A stretch of DNA of 64,000 bases from Aotearoamyces nothofagi. Its lineage: Eukaryota > Ascomycota > Leotiomycetes > Leotiales > Tympanidaceae. The translations under genes and the position numbers were made by a program. Shown here one piece after another: positions 34,397 to 45,365 of this stretch; position 1 is the stretch's first letter, and each line of letters starts with the position of its first letter. The stretch lies in assembly GCA_015345905.1 (NCBI GenBank), contig JADDTR010000004.1, forward strand, positions 1,302,001 through 1,366,000, in the 5' to 3' direction. Below the pieces are notes generated by a model. The model did not search any database, had not been told where the DNA came from, and was given only the letters and a program-made list of their open reading frames with translations.

Positions 34397-35360
34397 ATGT
34401 CTAGACCAGCCTACTACTCGACTCCTGCTGCCACTCCCAGGAACCCGGCAAGCCATGGCACCAGCAGTGCCTTCAGCAGCTCTGCAAACCCAGATGAAGA
34501 CTGGACCCAGATCTCTGATCTCGCTGAGCGTCGTAGAATCCAAAACAGGATTGCTCAACGTAACTACCGTAAGTACTTTCTATCGCTGCTCCCAGGCGAC
34601 GCCTAGTCATGGCACGGGGCTGACGCTCTTTTCAGGCAAGAAGCTCAAGAGGCGTCTTGAAGACCTCGAACGCAGAGCTGGCTCCTCTTCTGCATCACCA
34701 CCGCAGACACACGCGGAACTGAAGCAATCGGAGAAGAAGAAGAACCTGCACGGTCAAGCCTACAGACAAAACAACAGCTCGAACACACATGAAAAGCTGT
34801 CGCCTAGAATTACCCATAATCAATACACACCTCCGATGGACAATGAAGATTCAATGTTCTCAAGTGGATTCGATAGAGAAGGCTCTCATTCACCACCTCT
34901 CTTTGCTGCATACCACAGCTATCCACCACCACCAGAAGAGAGTATATACACAACATACCAACAACCACAGTCATACAGGCCAGTATCGACGAGTTCAGAC
35001 TCATATTCTGAATACCTCACACTTACTCCCATGTCCCTACCATCAATGATACACTTCGATGATGCGGTGAAGCGGGAGCCAATGGCTGGAGATGATTCGT
35101 TGAATCCTTTCAGTATGAGCTACGCCGCGATGGCAGGAATTGACATCCACACTTCGCACGGTTACGATGACTCGAATCCTCATGTAAGTAAGCCTCTCTC
35201 GGCAGGTTTCTCGGAATATATCGCTGATCCTCTAAAGCAGACTCCTCCTCTTTCCCACAGCTTCGACCATTCTACAGTATGCTCTGAGACAGGGTATTCA
35301 CACTATCCTAGCACACCTCTATCGATGCCCCCATCACCACCATCGATGCATCCGTTATAA
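34397..35360 (+). CDS. bZIP transcription factor (AP-1-like basic region)
   Basis: Exons 34397..34568 and 34636..35360; 298 aa. The basic region, ERRRIQNRIAQRNYR joined across the intron to KKLKRRLEDLERRAG, has the fungal N-x3-AQR-x-YR signature. Only about two heptads follow (LEDLERRAG) before Ser/Pro-rich sequence, so a full leucine zipper is not apparent. The C-terminal two thirds is disordered, with YHSYPPPP, SYSEYLTLTPMSLPS and a final TPLSMPPSPPSMHP, typical of activation regions. A perfect-looking intron (35184..35260) lies inside the second exon; using it would cut the protein soon after. Its targets cannot be told. Confidence 0.88.
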
Positions 35361-36232
35361 ACCAGGACAGCACCTCTCACTGTGTAGGAATATGGGAAAA
35401 GGCCTCGAGACAAAGGATAGACAGGGTTGGTCATCATATCTAAATTTGAGATATCGTTTCGTCATGATAGCATTGGTGAGCAAGGTGATAATGGCGTTTT
35501 GGGATTTTTCCGCCACTGGGCTTTTGATGGACGATGACATATAGTGCCTGGGAGGCTTCACTCGTTGCATTGTGATCTTTCACGGCTAGCTAAAATGAAT
35601 AACACTCACTTGGCTTAAATCGTGTGCTTTTTGGTATCATTGACCCTGCGTTGTTATTTAATAGTGCCCGGATTTTCTAATTTGTCTTGAACATGTACGA
35701 TCCTGAAATCGTTAAGAGATGTAACGAATAACCTAACGCATTTCTTAAACTTTGTTTAACACTGAGGTGAGCTTAAATGTAGAGCTGCTGATGGATAACA
35801 CTTAATAAGAATCATCTCGATAATCCTCTCATCGACACAAGCAAAGCCAAGAAAAAGCAAATACCATGACCAGATCCGATCTTCCATCTCCGACCCGCGC
35901 CTACGGGTAAACCCTGTCTTTCCCCAAGATATCCAACGACGGCGAACCCCAGGAATTTCGAACTACCCCGATTTTTTTTTTGGGTCATACAAGAAAAGAA
36001 AAAAACACGAGCAGAAGCCGACCGCCGGGGGGGGGGGGGGGCTCTCCAGCCATGCCATCATAAACCGAAACCTAAAAAAAAACAAATCCCGCAGCCATTG
36101 ATAAATACGGAGGGCCGGCGCGGGTGCGGGTGCTCTGCTTCTGCTTCTGCTCCTGCTTCTGCTCGTGCACTTCTTTGCGAGGTCGTTATCTCCTCCTCCT
36201 CGCGCTGGATTAAGCAGAACAAACATCCGACA
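35361..36232. other. Intergenic region, bZIP 3' flank and CIA30 promoter
   Basis: 872 bp, no gene. Contains an A/T homopolymer at about 35972, a G homopolymer near 36027, and a CTTCTG-type microsatellite before the next start codon. Confidence 0.6.
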
Positions 36233-36779
36233 ATGGCAGACGTGGTGAGGAAGGTGGATTATCTCTTCGGTGGCGACAGGTAAGTCACGGCTGCGTTTGC
36301 TTGCCTCGTCGATACCACGAACGACAGATCGGATTCTTGGAATCGGCTAGCACCTGAAGCAAGCTCTCTCTCTCTCTCTCTCTCCTCTCTTCTTCCCCGC
36401 ACCACCACGACACCGCAACCCACCCGCCAGAGCGAGAGAGAGAGCAAGCAAGCAAGCCAGCCACGAAATCAGCCCAGCCCCTGCCTCCTCTCTCACCCAG
36501 CTAACCTCGAGCCCCAACAGGCCATGGCACCGGCGCGGCTGGACGGCCTGCGACGACACGGTGCGCGGCGGGGCCTCGCACTCGCAGCTGACGCCCACGC
36601 ACAGCGGCGGCGTGCGCTTCCACGGGCAGCTCGACGCGCAGGCGCTCGGCGGCGCGGGCTTCGCGTCGCAGCGCGCGGCCGGGCACTGGGACGTGCGGGG
36701 CCACGCCGGGCTGCTGCTTGAGGTGGCGCGCGGCGACGGCAAGACGTACACGGTGACGCTGGCGGACGCGCTGCCCGAG

Positions 36780-36810
<31 letters not shown>

Positions 36811-37157
36811 GCGGCGGCATCGCCAGCGGCGTGGTGTGGGAGTGCGACTTCGCCGCCGGCCAGCGCGCCGCCCGCCTCTTCGTGCCGTGGGCCGACCTGC
36901 GCCGCACGTATCGCGGCCGCGAGGCTGCGGGCCCGCCGCTGGATCTGCGCCGCGTGAGGCGCGTGGGCGTCATGATGCGGAGCTTCTTTGGGGCGCAGGA
37001 GGGCCACTTCGACCTGTCCCTGCACTCCATTGCCGTGGTGCGGGCGGAGGGGCCCGGGGCCGAGGGGGCGAGCGAGGGGGGTGAGAAGGGCTGGGCCGAG
37101 CCCGCGAGGAGGAGAGGGTGGTGGGCCTGGTTGACCGGTGCTTGTGCTTGCTTGTAG
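36233..37157 (+). CDS. CIA30-domain protein (NDUFAF1-like)
   Basis: Exons 36233..36279 and 36521..37157; 227 aa. CIA30 proteins assist mitochondrial complex I assembly; fungi also have CIA30-domain relatives of unknown role. Seen: PWHRRGWTACDDTVRGGASHSQL, GFASQRAAGHWDVRGHAGLLLEVARGDGKTYTVTL, the core CIA30 sheet, and VGVMMRSFFGAQEGHFDLSLHSIAVV at the end. Splice phase is exact (AG+G gives Arg16). The 241-bp intron carries a (CT)n tract. Exon 2 is strikingly GC-rich with a GDGDGDGDGGGG codon-repeat loop not found in typical members. No clear mitochondrial presequence, so it may be one of the cytosolic relatives. Confidence 0.88.
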
Positions 37158-37514
37158 TCTTTATAGTATCACCCTGAGCTCCCAGTGGCAGACTCGACTA
37201 GTTGGACGGTGAAAGGCCCAGTTTCCCGACTTAATAATCAGTATCGAGCAGTGACAGGAGCAGCTAGACACCCGAGATAGGCGACAGGAACAAAGATACG
37301 TTGCATGGGGTAGTTGTATAAATGACGCTGTATTAATATATAGCAGTAAAGCAAGCCCCTATCTTAGATCGGTACAGACGAGTCTAGTATATCCAGCAAT
37401 TTACCCAACGCCCATAGCGGCACTACCGATCCAGGTATCCTAGCCATCACGTCTGTAGATATTACCCCTTCCACTACGCGGTAGTATTTCCCCCCCCCCC
37501 CCCTCAGCAGCAAG
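37158..37514. other. Convergent intergenic stretch
   Basis: 3' flanks of the CIA30 gene and the MFS gene; has a run of C at about 37490-37503. No gene. Confidence 0.6.
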
Positions 37515-39289
37515 TCACGCTTCCGGGACACCGCGATCCTCGATCGCAGGCACGTTTTCGCCGTCCAGCTGCTCCATCTCATCTGCGGTCATTGCACTTT
37601 CGGCTTTGTTGATCTTGACGAACAGCACCAGGATGACTAGAGCCAGCGCAGCACAGGCAACCTCGAACCAGAACGTGGCCTTGTAAGACCTTTTCTCGCC
37701 GAGGCGTGGGAGCGTGTATATGTTGACGATATCCGAGAACCCGAGGAAGACGGCGATACCCAGGTGCATCAGGATCATGATGAGTGCACCGGCGAGGCCC
37801 TGCTGCCGTCGCGGAAGAGAGGTTGTGATGAATATATTGGCCACGTTGAATGTAATGTCAATTCCCATGGTGCCAGCGATCATGGACGGAAAGATATACG
37901 CCCAGTAGCTAGGGTGTTCTGGCATGATGGCAAACAGCAAGGGGGCGATGATCCAGGAGATGCCCGCTATTATGACCAACACCGTCCCTGGCAAAAGATG
38001 CAAAACTAGCCCTCCGACGGTAGATATAAGGCAACCGCCGAGAGCCATTGGCACATACCAGGCGACGACCAGAAGCGGTGATGCGCCGAGAATGTCCTCC
38101 ATATAAAAGGTAACGTACAGTAGAAAGATTCCAAGTGAGCCATATGTGAGGAAGAGTGCAATAATTAGTGCCGGCATGCAAGGTACTTTGAACAATGACG
38201 ACGGGAGGAGGGGGTTCTCCGAGACGTAGCATTCGGTATATCCAGCGGCTACCAAGATAAGCGACCCGATTATAAAGGTGACATAAATGTAAGGAGTCTT
38301 CCATTGCTGAGGTGCGTGTGCAGAGTCGATTATTGCAAACGTAAAGAGGATGAGGCCACTAACAATCAGTGCTGCGCCTAGCCAGTCCATTTTGATACCC
38401 AGGCTGCGTCTTTCATTGATGTCTGATGGAATAGTGAGGTACGATGTCATCGAAACGAACGCAGCAATGATTGTACCGATCCAGAAATACCAACTCCAAG
38501 TGGTGTAATTGCTGGTTACACCCGCAAAGAAGATCCCGACGAAGAACCCAATGACGGCACTGGCTCCATATAGGGAGAATACGAGATTCTTTCTCGGACC
38601 AGGTCGATAGATACTTCCCAAAAGCATCATGCTAGATGGGAGAAAGGCTGCGGGTCCCAGGCCCTGAAGTGCTCGACAGAAGTCGAGCATGAGCGGATTG
38701 ATGGAGAATCCGGCGATCAAGCTCCAAATAGTAAGCCATACCATGCCAGCGACGTAAAGTGGATAGCCACCATACATATCAGCGAAACGGCCAAACATTA
38801 GCAGAAACGAGGCCACAACTAGGGAGAAGGCGCTGGCCGGCCATGTTCGTCCTGCGGCTGGGATATCCAGGTCTACGGAGAGCGTTGGTAGAACGACGGT
38901 GAAGCCAGAGACGAAGTATTCCTAGAAAGATCAGAGATTTCTTAATGACGGCTGTAGATCACTCAACATACAGTGAGGACTTGGCACATGGATATTGAAA
39001 AGACAAAACCGATCTCAGCCCAGAGTGACTGGAACGCCTCTGGTCTTGCCCTGCCGAGACGTTCCATCCTAGCCTCGGAAGATTCTTCTTCGTCTTCGGC
39101 ACTGTCTTTTACATCTCGTCGTTGGATGGCAGCGACGCCAATAGCATCGCTATGAGGCGCGAGATCATTCGTAGGAGCTATTGACATCGGTCGGGTGTCA
39201 GACTGGACATGCATCTCATGAGTTTCAGAGGTCAAATCAGCGATCAAAGACTTCTCTTTAGTTCTTAGCTGGCTATTTTTCTCAGCCAT
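37515..39289 (-). CDS. MFS transporter, DHA2-like (Atr1/Amf1-related)
   Basis: Exons 39289..38972 and 38921..37515; 574 aa. Major facilitator proteins of this branch export drugs or move ammonium-like solutes across the plasma membrane. Seen: ~100 residue hydrophilic N-terminus, then about 12-14 hydrophobic segments; the motif-A-like loop GRFADMYGGYPLY; RALQGLGPAAFLPSSMMLLGSIYRPGPRKN, characteristic of the Atr1/Amf1 group; and SLYGASAVIGFFVG. The C-terminus is acidic. The intron 38971..38922 (GTATGT...TAG) joins QVLT to EYFVSGFTVVLP in the first helices. Substrate unknown. Confidence 0.93.
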
Positions 39290-41124
39290 TGTGGATGTTA
39301 AATGCGTGTGGAGGAGTGCTGTAGCTTTGGATGAATCGGGAAGCCATCAAGGAAGAGCAGGAGAGGCAGCACCAAAGCCTATGCTATATAGTCTATAGTA
39401 TAAAGACCAAAGCTTGATAATATGTACGGTGACGACCTCTGACGGCCTGTTGCGCTCAAGGCAAAGACACTCTTTAGCCACAGTAGCAGAGCATATACGA
39501 GTGTATGTTGTCGAAACATGAAAAATAAAAAAAAGCCCAAAGCCTCAGAAATGCCCAGTTGGATGCTTATCAATTACTCCACTCGGTTTGGGGGATTGCA
39601 GTCCACTCTGACGACCCGGAGCGGAAAGCCCGAGCAATCGGTCGTCATTTGCCGGTGCATTACATAAGAGCATGTTGTAATCCAGAACAAGACAATACGC
39701 AGCCATTGAGAACGACCTGGAGCACATCTGGACAACGACAAGACAGTCCTCGCCCCGATGCATTGTCGTGACCTGGCCCCCCGTGCACTCGAGTGCGGTA
39801 AGACAGGCGTGGTTGACAGTGCTAGAGAGATGGGATAGATGGATCACGTTGCAAGAGAGCAGACTCGGGGAGGACGCCGAGTGATAAGGACCTTTAGAGG
39901 CGGATACGTGCAGCTTTACCAGTTCAACAGGAGACACAGGCGGTCCAAGGCTTCATCTATATTCTCGTGGTGCATGTACTGTACATGTGCACTCCACGAG
40001 CTCCCAACGTGTGTCGTTGCGCCAGTCAATCAGCATCTCGCACCACTGCGACAGACGTTATCGGTGGCCAACGGTCTTGATGCCTTGTTGTTACCATCGT
40101 ATGCCTCAGGCCGGTATTTAATTATCATTGCCTCAGGTAACCGAACCCCCAGCCGAGGACAAACAATGCAAACTATGCTTCGGGCCCGCAGGCCACTTGC
40201 AATTAAGCGAAAAATCTGAGATTTTCGGGGTATAAAGCTCCCTCGTCCCTCGCGCTCCTCTTCTGTCCGCCATCATCAGTAGAGGTTATGATTAATACTC
40301 GTAACATTTATACAATGGGGGCTCCACTCCGGTGGCTTGCTGAGGGTCATTCTGTCTGGCAACAGACCTAATGGGTTTCCTTCCGTTCCCGGCCCCCTTG
40401 AAAAAAGGCTCCCGTTCTTTCCTACCAGGCGCGTATCGTCATCCATTCACGGATCGTGGCTGTGGGATGGTCGCTACATATTAATTCATGGAGTGCAAGC
40501 TGATAGCTTGCTCGGAGACGAGGAAAGGGGACCGGCGTTGGAAGGCAGTGGTGGTTGCAGCCGTGGGTGCGAGCATCGCGGTGTGCGAAGTGACACTCGA
40601 GCTGAAAACCCTCGCAGTGATGTGACATGTTCTGTACACGCTTGAATTCTCGAATCCTTGCGGGTCTTGTAGCACCCACCATATTGCTGTAGTGCCTGCA
40701 ACATCAAAGGTTGACGGGTTTTGACTTCTGTCACAATGATGCTGTCTGTGGAACCTTCAGCGGCTTTTGCCCTGCATGCTTCTGCCAGCTACGTTCCACC
40801 GGCTACCTCAAGCAAAGCACACAAGTCAGTGCTACCTGGTAGATAGGCACGTATCACGGCGTACTAGATGCATTCAATCGCCCGGATGAAAGGGGTCGTT
40901 ACCTGCGCATGTGTTCACAGCATTAAAATGTTAGGGGAGCGTTCACGGAATGTCGGTGGCGCGCTCTGAGGATCGAGTCGGTAGGGTTGTCACTTTAGAA
41001 TACTTCAGATGTCTTAGGTACTAAGTATAACTCCTGCTTGATTGTGGATTTTCATCTGGCTACAAGCTATGAATCTATCTCGTCGTGTACTGGCATCTCA
41101 ATAAAGAGCAACCAACAATGTTAT
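39290..41124. other. Intergenic region upstream of MFS gene
   Basis: 1835 bp without a credible gene. It holds the MFS promoter (weak TATA-like run near 39385) and the near-palindrome at 39964-40000. Confidence 0.55.
39964..40000. repeat. 37-bp near-perfect inverted repeat
   Basis: Arms CTCGTGG-TGCA-TGTAC and GTACATGTGCA-CTCCACGAG pair around a single central T, with two 2-base asymmetries. Lies about 0.7 kb upstream of the MFS start codon. Confidence 0.7.
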
Positions 41125-42025
41125 CTAGTAGAGACGCTTTGGGGGAGACATGGAAGCCTTGATGGTCAAGCTTCCGACGTTTTGCCATCCCTTCTTCAAG
41201 AGAGAGACGAGATAGTTGATGGCCTGAAATTGACGTTAGCAATTCATTCTAGTGTAATGCAAATGTTCCCCGGGTTTGATGTGTACGTACCAACATGATG
41301 TTAGAGATCAACTGCTCCTCGGTCATGCCAACGTTTCCGACAGCGACACCCATGCATAGAACCTTCTTCAGTTGGAACTTGATGGTGGACTTGACTTCGG
41401 TGATCTTGGCGCTGAGATCTTCGTTGTGGGAGACGGGAGTTGGGAACTTGCCGGCTGTAGACACAATGAATTAGTACTCGAAGACAACTAGACCGAGGAA
41501 AATGCTTACCCTTGGAAAGACCAGGACCCAAAAGACGAGGAATTTGCTTGATCAAGGTGTCGGAAGCGATGAAGGCATCGTACTTGCGTGCGAGCTTCTT
41601 GATCAACTTCTTGTTCTTGTTGAGCTTCTTCAGATCGTCAGAAGACATGGCGTCAACACCACCGTGCTTGGCACGATCGATATCGTGCTGGTCACCGAGA
41701 ATGCTGTAATATTGTTAGTTCTTCTATCTCACGCTCCATTGTAATTATTTCCAACGCACCAGATGGACATTCCAGGGCGGGGAACCTGGGGAAGGCGGAT
41801 GGTTCCAGAGAAACGCTTGTCACGTTGAGGATCATAGTTCTTGAGGCCGATTTGGAGTTCGACGGTCTCGAGGAAGTTACGCTTCTTGGTCTCAAGGGAG
41901 TAATCCAAGAGCTCTTTGACGTTACCACGCACTCCGGCTATGAGGATAAGTCTGTTAGCTCATGGACTTCGAGGCATGAATTCTCGAAAACTAGTGCATG
42001 ACATACCGACTGTGATTTTAGACAT
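41125..42025 (-). CDS. rpl1: 60S ribosomal protein uL1 (L10a)
   Basis: Exons 42025..42007, 41937..41760, 41703..41510, 41454..41291 and 41223..41125; 217 aa, exactly the eukaryotic L10a length. Component of the L1 stalk of the large subunit. Seen: [115 protein letters not shown], and the end SMSPPKRLY. Four introns with correct phases; the first comes after six codons, as is common in fungal ribosomal protein genes. Confidence 0.98.
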
Positions 42026-43050
42026 GATGACAGTCTTCCAGTAGAACTATTAAGATTCTAATGGTGAGGAATTGCGTATTTATCGTTACAAGAGAAAAGT
42101 TCGTTGTCGCGCTCGCAAAATACGAAATGTGGGACATTCGGCTAGGGCTTTTAGATTCGTGCCTCAGGCATTATGTATTTACCGCTTCCAGATCCTATCT
42201 CTTATCGTCACGACTCGCCATTTGGGTCATTTAGAGCTAAGCGCGGAAACATATAACCAGGAAAAGAGAAGCAGAAGCAAAAATAAAAAAGCAAACAGAA
42301 CTTACAGGAGTAGAAAAACGTCAAAAAATAGCAAAAAAATTGAAACTGCTTGCTGGCGCAAGATTCAATTGAAGCCAGACGGACTGAGTTTCCAAGCCTA
42401 CTTATCCTTTACGGGTTTAGTAAATCACACAGTTGTTGGATTGAACCAGGTTTCACATCCAACTGAGCCAGCACTCCTGATAGGGCTTATTTAAACTTCA
42501 AATCTCTTATTTGTGTATATGTACTTGGGAAGTTTTGTATTCACTCAGCACGAGACTCACGTGCTCGGCAGGAACACCGATGCTTGGAGATTTATGCAAT
42601 CAATCCAAGCCTAAAACGTTGTCTTGAGAATCTATGCTATATTGCAGGTTGATTAAGTGCAGACGTATTCTGGATTGAGCTGCTAAGAAAGCTTATATTA
42701 TGTGCTGCCGTTGTCAATCTGGAAATCTTCGGAGCATCCGACGGCCCTGTACTCGAGTAGAACAGCCGAGGCTGACAGGGCTGAGCTGGTCACCAAAGGT
42801 ACAGGTACATTCGTCTAAATATAGCAACGGTCAGCCTCGTCCATCAGCATGGCTATGATGAGATCAGATGTCAGAGCCCTGACAGAACATCTTAATCGGA
42901 CTCGTTTACACTAAATGTCGATCAATCCTTCTTCCATAACATAACATAACCTCGCCACGACATTTTTAGACTCCTTCTCAATCTCTCCGGCTCATTTATA
43001 CAGATAGATTTGAATGACCGGAATTCTTCAAATCTCAAAGCTACAATAAA
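42026..43050. other. Divergent intergenic region, rpl1 / orphan gene
   Basis: 1025 bp. A basic 140-codon open frame inside (42072-42494) lacks domain-like features; I treat it as chance. No gene called. Confidence 0.5.
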
Positions 43051-43770
43051 ATGGCAACTATGGCGACGAAGACAGATGCAAGCCAACTACCACCGCCTTA
43101 CATCGCCAAACACAGTATCGCTGCTCCTGCATATACCTCAAGCTCGATCGTCTCACCCTTTAGTACAACAGATACCTATGGCTTTTATCGCACCTCACTT
43201 TCCGACCTCCTCGTGGCACAACACGCTGAAGATCCAAACCCAGCGTTTTATGTGGCAACACATAACTCCCTCAGCGGCCAACCCGACGTCTGCCTACATG
43301 TTGGGCCCACCAAAGAAGGGCCCATAATTGGCACAGCAGATTTCAAGATTTTCTCTCGAAAGACGACTATCCATCTCAACCCTTCTCCTAGCTCCCTCGC
43401 CGGTGGCAATGAGGAAGTTGGAACTCTAGAGCGAGAAGGGTGCTTCACGATCAGCTATAAATTTACTGTGCTTGTCGAGGCAACAGGGATAAGGGAGTCG
43501 TTTGAGTGGAAGAGATCGTCTGGGAATGAGGTTGCATCGCTTGAGGGATTGAGCAAGGGAATGAAATGTGTGAGGTCTTCGACAGGTGAGGCTGTGGCCG
43601 CTATGACGGGGGTGAGAAGTCTGAAGAAGATAGCGAAAATGAGGTACTTTGGCAGTCAGAGTGGGAGTTTGGGGTCTAGAGCAGAAATGATGGTGCTAAT
43701 GACAATGCTATCAGTTATGGAGTATACGAGAAGACAGAAAAAGAGCGCCGCGGCGGCTAACAGTGGTTGA
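43051..43770 (+). CDS. Conserved-looking protein, possibly tubby-like/LURP-one-like beta fold
   Basis: Single exon, 239 aa. Not firmly recognised. After a ~40 residue Ser/Thr/Pro lead there is a beta-rich core: PAFYVATHNSLSGQPDVCLHVG, IIGTADFKIFSRKTTIHL, FTISYKFTVLVEATGIRESFEWKRSS, and a C-terminal helix region RAEMMVLMTMLSVMEYTRRQKK. The alternating strands followed by one long hydrophobic helix fit the tubby C-terminal/LURP-one type fold seen in some fungal orphan families; this is inference from pattern alone. No signal peptide, no enzyme motifs. The ATG is preceded by AAA, a fair fungal context. Confidence 0.7.
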   Translation: MATMATKTDASQLPPPYIAKHSIAAPAYTSSSIVSPFSTTDTYGFYRTSLSDLLVAQHAEDPNPAFYVATHNSLSGQPDVCLHVGPTKEGPIIGTADFKIFSRKTTIHLNPSPSSLAGGNEEVGTLEREGCFTISYKFTVLVEATGIRESFEWKRSSGNEVASLEGLSKGMKCVRSSTGEAVAAMTGVRSLKKIAKMRYFGSQSGSLGSRAEMMVLMTMLSVMEYTRRQKKSAAAANSG

Positions 43771-44136
43771 TGCAGCTGTTAGGGAGGCATTCGAGGGATG
43801 GGGTTCTAGTAATAGCGTCGGTCAATACCATTTTTTATTTTATTCTGTCATCGACGCCTACTCTTTGTTGTACAAAGGTATTGTTCACTAGAATCGATCT
43901 ACTAAAGATATTAATTAAACAAAGGAATAAGTAGAACAGTATCAATATGTTTTTGGCAAGGCATGAACAACCACCTTTCATGTTCTCGAACAATGCCGTC
44001 TTTTCCTGAACAACAGAATGAATGTCCTCTATAAATCCGACACGCCGCTCCCTGAATTACACTTTCTTACCACAAACACCAGTCCAGCTCACCCAACCCC
44101 ACCTACAACACAGCATAAACACAACAACCAGCTAAG
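43771..44136. other. Intergenic stretch
   Basis: 366 bp holding the 3' flank of the orphan gene and the leader of the small Cys/His gene. No other feature. Confidence 0.6.
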
Positions 44137-44352
44137 ATGTGTAAGGTGATAAGAACTATCTACGCCTGCCGTCACTTCCGCACCATGGTGTGCGAGTGTC
44201 ACCGCCCCGATGACGGGGTCGCCCAGAACTGTCCTCGCTACGCTGAGCGTGAGAAGAGAGTCTCTAGCAAGTGCACGCGCTGCACGGACAGAAGAAGAAG
44301 AGGAGGAGGGAGAAGTAGTAGATCCAACACAACGTTCTGTGTGGTTATGTAA
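44137..44352 (+). CDS. Small Cys/His protein, copy A
   Basis: 71 aa, single exon. No known function. Invariant layout with the protein at 55519: C2, I8-Y9, C11-x-H13, C21, C32, then C46-x2-C49, followed by a basic Arg/Gly-rich tail. The Cys/His spacing is typical of a zinc-binding fold, not of a secreted effector: there is no signal peptide and Cys begins at position 2. The A-rich, pyrimidine-rich leader just upstream fits a real fungal 5' end. Confidence 0.75.
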   Translation: MCKVIRTIYACRHFRTMVCECHRPDDGVAQNCPRYAEREKRVSSKCTRCTDRRRRGGGRSSRSNTTFCVVM

Positions 44353-45365
44353 GAGTTGGGGATAATGAAAGCTGGAGATTGGCTGGATAGTCTGTAGAAA
44401 AAATTAAAGATGTGGCTTGAGAGACTTGGTTTTATGCGATGGATTGTGATGTGATCTGAATGTGATGAATCATAAGTGCCCTAGTCATTGGCTTGGATAG
44501 TGTAATGTTTATCCTCGCTTGTAGAGTCCGTAAGTACGAGACTGACATACTGTCACACTGTCTACACAGTCACGATATTGTCAGACACAATTATTTTGGA
44601 CTTGTGATTCTGTATTACGAATTTATGATCTCTAATAATAAGGGGAAAGAAAAATTACATTGGCATTGGTTTAATTTCAAAGGTTGAGGAATTGTGAAGA
44701 AAATAAATATAAAAAGCTTTAATTAATATTTATATAACTCGGCTAAGAATACTGGCAGAACTGAAAACTAAGGAACAAAAAGGCAAAAAACCGTCTTCGA
44801 ATAGTACCGATGTACTACTCTCGGGAAGAAACTACTAACTGGGGCTCGCGGTTGGTGTATTGTCGTAAATGCCCCGGCGTTGGTTATCTTTTCGTGAAAT
44901 GCGGGGAAGGGCCGATGATATATAATCCGCGTTGGCGTGTTGTCGTAAATGGCCCCCCCCCCGGGTTAGGGCGGGTAGGTGAGTGAGACTTTTTTTTAGA
45001 AAGTATAATCCACTCAACCACCCGCCCTTGTTGAAATAATAATAGCTTATTTGGTTATATGAGGGATCTGTGCGGATTTTGAGAGTGAATATGGGAATGT
45101 CGTTGCGGTTAGGCTGAGATCACATTATGCCGCTAGTGTTTATTTGGCTGGCGGTTGCGGGCGGCAGTTTTCTGATTTCCAAATCTCGGAGCTCAAAAAC
45201 CTCAAGGTGGCAGCTCCATAGTTTAAGCTGTGGGTGCACTACTTGACTGCCTTATATTTCGATACCTCGTCTTGGAAAAGCCTCCTTTCATTTTCAAGCA
45301 TACTCTATTTCTAGAAACCTTCTATACATATTAACAAGATATATACTTTGATACATATTTTCATA
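44353..45365. other. AT-rich intergenic region
   Basis: 1013 bp without a gene. Contains a 25-bp direct repeat and a C homopolymer; the last ~120 bp, pyrimidine-rich and ending in an A-rich leader, look like the threonine aldolase promoter. Confidence 0.6.
44851..44955. repeat. 25-bp direct repeat, 80 bp apart
   Basis: GTTGGTGTATTGTCGTAAAT at 44851 recurs as GTTGGCGTGTTGTCGTAAAT at 44931, each followed by a C-rich run. Confidence 0.7.

Noticed and set aside
42072-42494. 140-codon basic frame between rpl1 and the orphan gene
   Set aside because: Lys/Arg/Ser-rich from A-rich sequence, overlaps the presumed rpl1 promoter, no family resemblance.
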